In this document: piece by piece, positions 62,972 to 64,000 of the stretch
Layout: each line of letters opens with the position of its first letter
Numbering within the stretch: the first letter of the stretch is position 1
From: Corallincola platygyrae
GTDB lineage: Bacteria; Pseudomonadota; Gammaproteobacteria; Enterobacterales; Neiellaceae
Assembly (NCBI RefSeq): GCF_039544265.1
Contig: NZ_BAABLI010000013.1
Coordinates: forward strand, 1 to 64,000
DNA length: 64,000 nt
Direction of reading: 5' to 3'
Translations under genes and position numbers: made by a program
The notes under the pieces: generated by a model
Databases searched by the model: none
What the model was told of the DNA's origin: nothing
The model's input: the letters and a program-made list of their open reading frames with translations, nothing else

Positions 62972-63853
62972 TTAGCGAGAGCGCTGCACGACAAAGCGCG
63001 CAAACTCGGCCAAATTATCGGAATTGTACGGCAATCCCGACAGGGCGTGTAGTGCTTCTTGGAGCTGGCGCTCCGCCTCAGCTATCGCGCCTTCTAAACC
63101 GAGAATGGCTGGATATGTACTCTTATTCAAGTCGGAATCCGATCCTTGCGGTTTTCCCAGCGTTTCGGTGTCGCTGGTGACATCCAGAATGTCATCCTGG
63201 ATCTGAAAAGCCAGACCGATGGCACTGGCATATTTATCCAGTGCTCGTTTTACCTGTTCAGATGCGCCACCAACGGTTGCGCCCATGCTGACTGCTGCAC
63301 GAATAAGCGCACCTGTTTTTAGCCTGTGAACGGTGCGCAGCTGGTCAAACGAAATCTCAGAATCTGTCGCTGCGATGTCCATGGCCTGGCCACCACACAT
63401 GCCAAGATAACCACTAGCCTGTGCCAGTTGTTGGGTCAATGCAAGCCGACATTCAGCGGAGAGCTGTTCCGCCTGGCTTAGGGTCTCAAATGCCAGTGTT
63501 TGCAATGCGTCCCCAGCCAGAATTGCCGTCGCTTCGTCAAATGCGATGTGGCAGGTTGGCTGACCACGGCGGAGTTCGTCGTTATCCATGGCGGGAAGGT
63601 CGTCATGGGTCAGTGAATATGCGTGGATATACTCAATGGCCGCGGCTGCTGGCGCAAGTTGTTCATCGCTCGCACCAAGCATTTTTCCCGTGGTGTATAC
63701 CAGGTAGGGCCTGACTCGTTTGCCACCCAACAGAGCCGCATGGCGCATGGCCGCTTTCAGTTCAGGCGCAGAATCGGGGAGGGCGGCAAGCTGCTGCTCG
63801 ATAACCGCATTAATGGTTTGCTGACGCTGAGTGAGCTGCTCTGAGATATTCAC
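62972..63853 (-). CDS. ispA: farnesyl diphosphate synthase
   Basis: A 293-residue prenyltransferase. The first Asp-rich motif is THDDLPAMDND and the second is QIQDDILDV; GGKRVRPYL is also present. It makes FPP for ubiquinone and undecaprenyl synthesis. It starts with GTG whose last two bases overlap the xseB stop (GTGA), so the genes are translationally coupled. Confidence 0.97.
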   Translation of the reverse strand: MNISEQLTQRQQTINAVIEQQLAALPDSAPELKAAMRHAALLGGKRVRPYLVYTTGKMLGASDEQLAPAAAAIEYIHAYSLTHDDLPAMDNDELRRGQPTCHIAFDEATAILAGDALQTLAFETLSQAEQLSAECRLALTQQLAQASGYLGMCGGQAMDIAATDSEISFDQLRTVHRLKTGALIRAAVSMGATVGGASEQVKRALDKYASAIGLAFQIQDDILDVTSDTETLGKPQGSDSDLNKSTYPAILGLEGAIAEAERQLQEALHALSGLPYNSDNLAEFARFVVQRSR

Positions 63854-64000
63854 GCGATGGTGTCATCCTGTGGCATGTCGACCAGCTGCTCACCCTCAGA
63901 GGTTTGCATCAGAATTTTCACCTGCTGTTCTGCATGTTGCAGCTTTTGCTGACCGGCACGACTCAGAGAAACACCACGCTCAAACTGCTTTAGTGCTTCT
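63850..64000 (-). CDS. xseB: exodeoxyribonuclease VII small subunit, 3' part (continues past the window)
   Basis: The last 49 codons and stop of a gene whose start lies beyond the window end. The visible product is EALKQFERGVSLSR, then AGQQKLQHAEQQVKIL and an acidic tail ending in DTIA. This matches XseB, and xseB-ispA-dxs is the standard order. XseB partners XseA to degrade single-stranded DNA. Confidence 0.9.
   Translation of the reverse strand, partial: EALKQFERGVSLSRAGQQKLQHAEQQVKILMQTSEGEQLVDMPQDDTIA

Noticed and set aside
1..64000. CRISPR arrays, prophage or type VI secretion genes
   Set aside because: No regularly spaced repeats, cas genes, phage structural genes or tss genes are seen on either strand.

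Overview
The window is chromosomal DNA of a free-living, motile, Gram-negative gammaproteobacterium of the Alteromonadales/Shewanella type. The evidence is gene order: holD-rimI-prfC, serB divergent from an AhpA/Smp-type gene and followed by a PilZ gene and radA, glyA-nrdR-ribD-ribE-ribBX-ribH-nusB-thiL-pgpA, and xseB-ispA-dxs. Large periplasm-facing sensors, c-di-GMP proteins and a chemoreceptor fit an aquatic lifestyle. The genus cannot be fixed from the sequence alone. No prophage, plasmid, CRISPR or rRNA features are seen.

Layout. 0-3.5 kb: a 2Fe-2S ferredoxin, a stand-alone CCG-type Fe-S protein, hpt, tRNA-Trp and a Nudix hydrolase. 3.7-7 kb: a small membrane protein, a block of dispersed repeats, holD-rimI and prfC. 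7-16.3 kb: a chemoreceptor, a foldable MITE-like element, an Old Yellow Enzyme, a 1526-residue propeller-PAS-GGDEF-EAL protein and a lone pseudopilin. 16.3-25.8 kb: TatD, a CsdA-CsdE fusion, an FAH-family enzyme and TcdA, then an orphan solute-binding protein, a FetB-like permease, the AhpA/Smp-type gene, serB and an alpha/beta hydrolase. 25.9-29 kb: TspO, a three-cassette integron remnant on the minus strand, and a GFA-family protein. 29-39 kb: a double-PilZ protein, radA, a transglutaminase-like protein with a lipoprotein partner, a small PilZ protein and ettA. 39-45 kb: a 1647-residue multi-pass membrane protein of unknown function, an unlisted 46-residue membrane peptide and a LysE exporter. 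45-52.6 kb: glyA, nrdR, the riboflavin genes, nusB, thiL and pgpA. 52.6-61 kb: a 1743-residue hybrid histidine kinase and an operon of small enzymes. 61-64 kb: dxs, ispA and the 3' part of xseB.

The main discovery candidate is at 26.59-28.40 kb. It is a cluster of integron cassettes without an integrase. The cassette boundaries are self-consistent: the R'' box of each of the two attC sites is the exact reverse complement of the first bases of its own cassette. The middle cassette encodes a toxin-antitoxin-like pair whose two proteins resemble the type VI effector Tse2 and its immunity protein Tsi2. Other points worth following are the folded element at 9.17-9.45 kb, the 1647-residue protein with an apparently degenerate NTPase-like region, the cysteine desulfurase-SufE fusion close to tcdA, and the RibBX-type degenerate GTP cyclohydrolase half.

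Functional links: csdAE and tcdA belong to the ct6A tRNA-modification module. ribD, ribE, ribBX and ribH cover most of riboflavin synthesis, with GTP cyclohydrolase II presumably encoded elsewhere. dxs and ispA feed isoprenoid synthesis. Three genes (the GGDEF-EAL protein and two PilZ proteins) relate to c-di-GMP.
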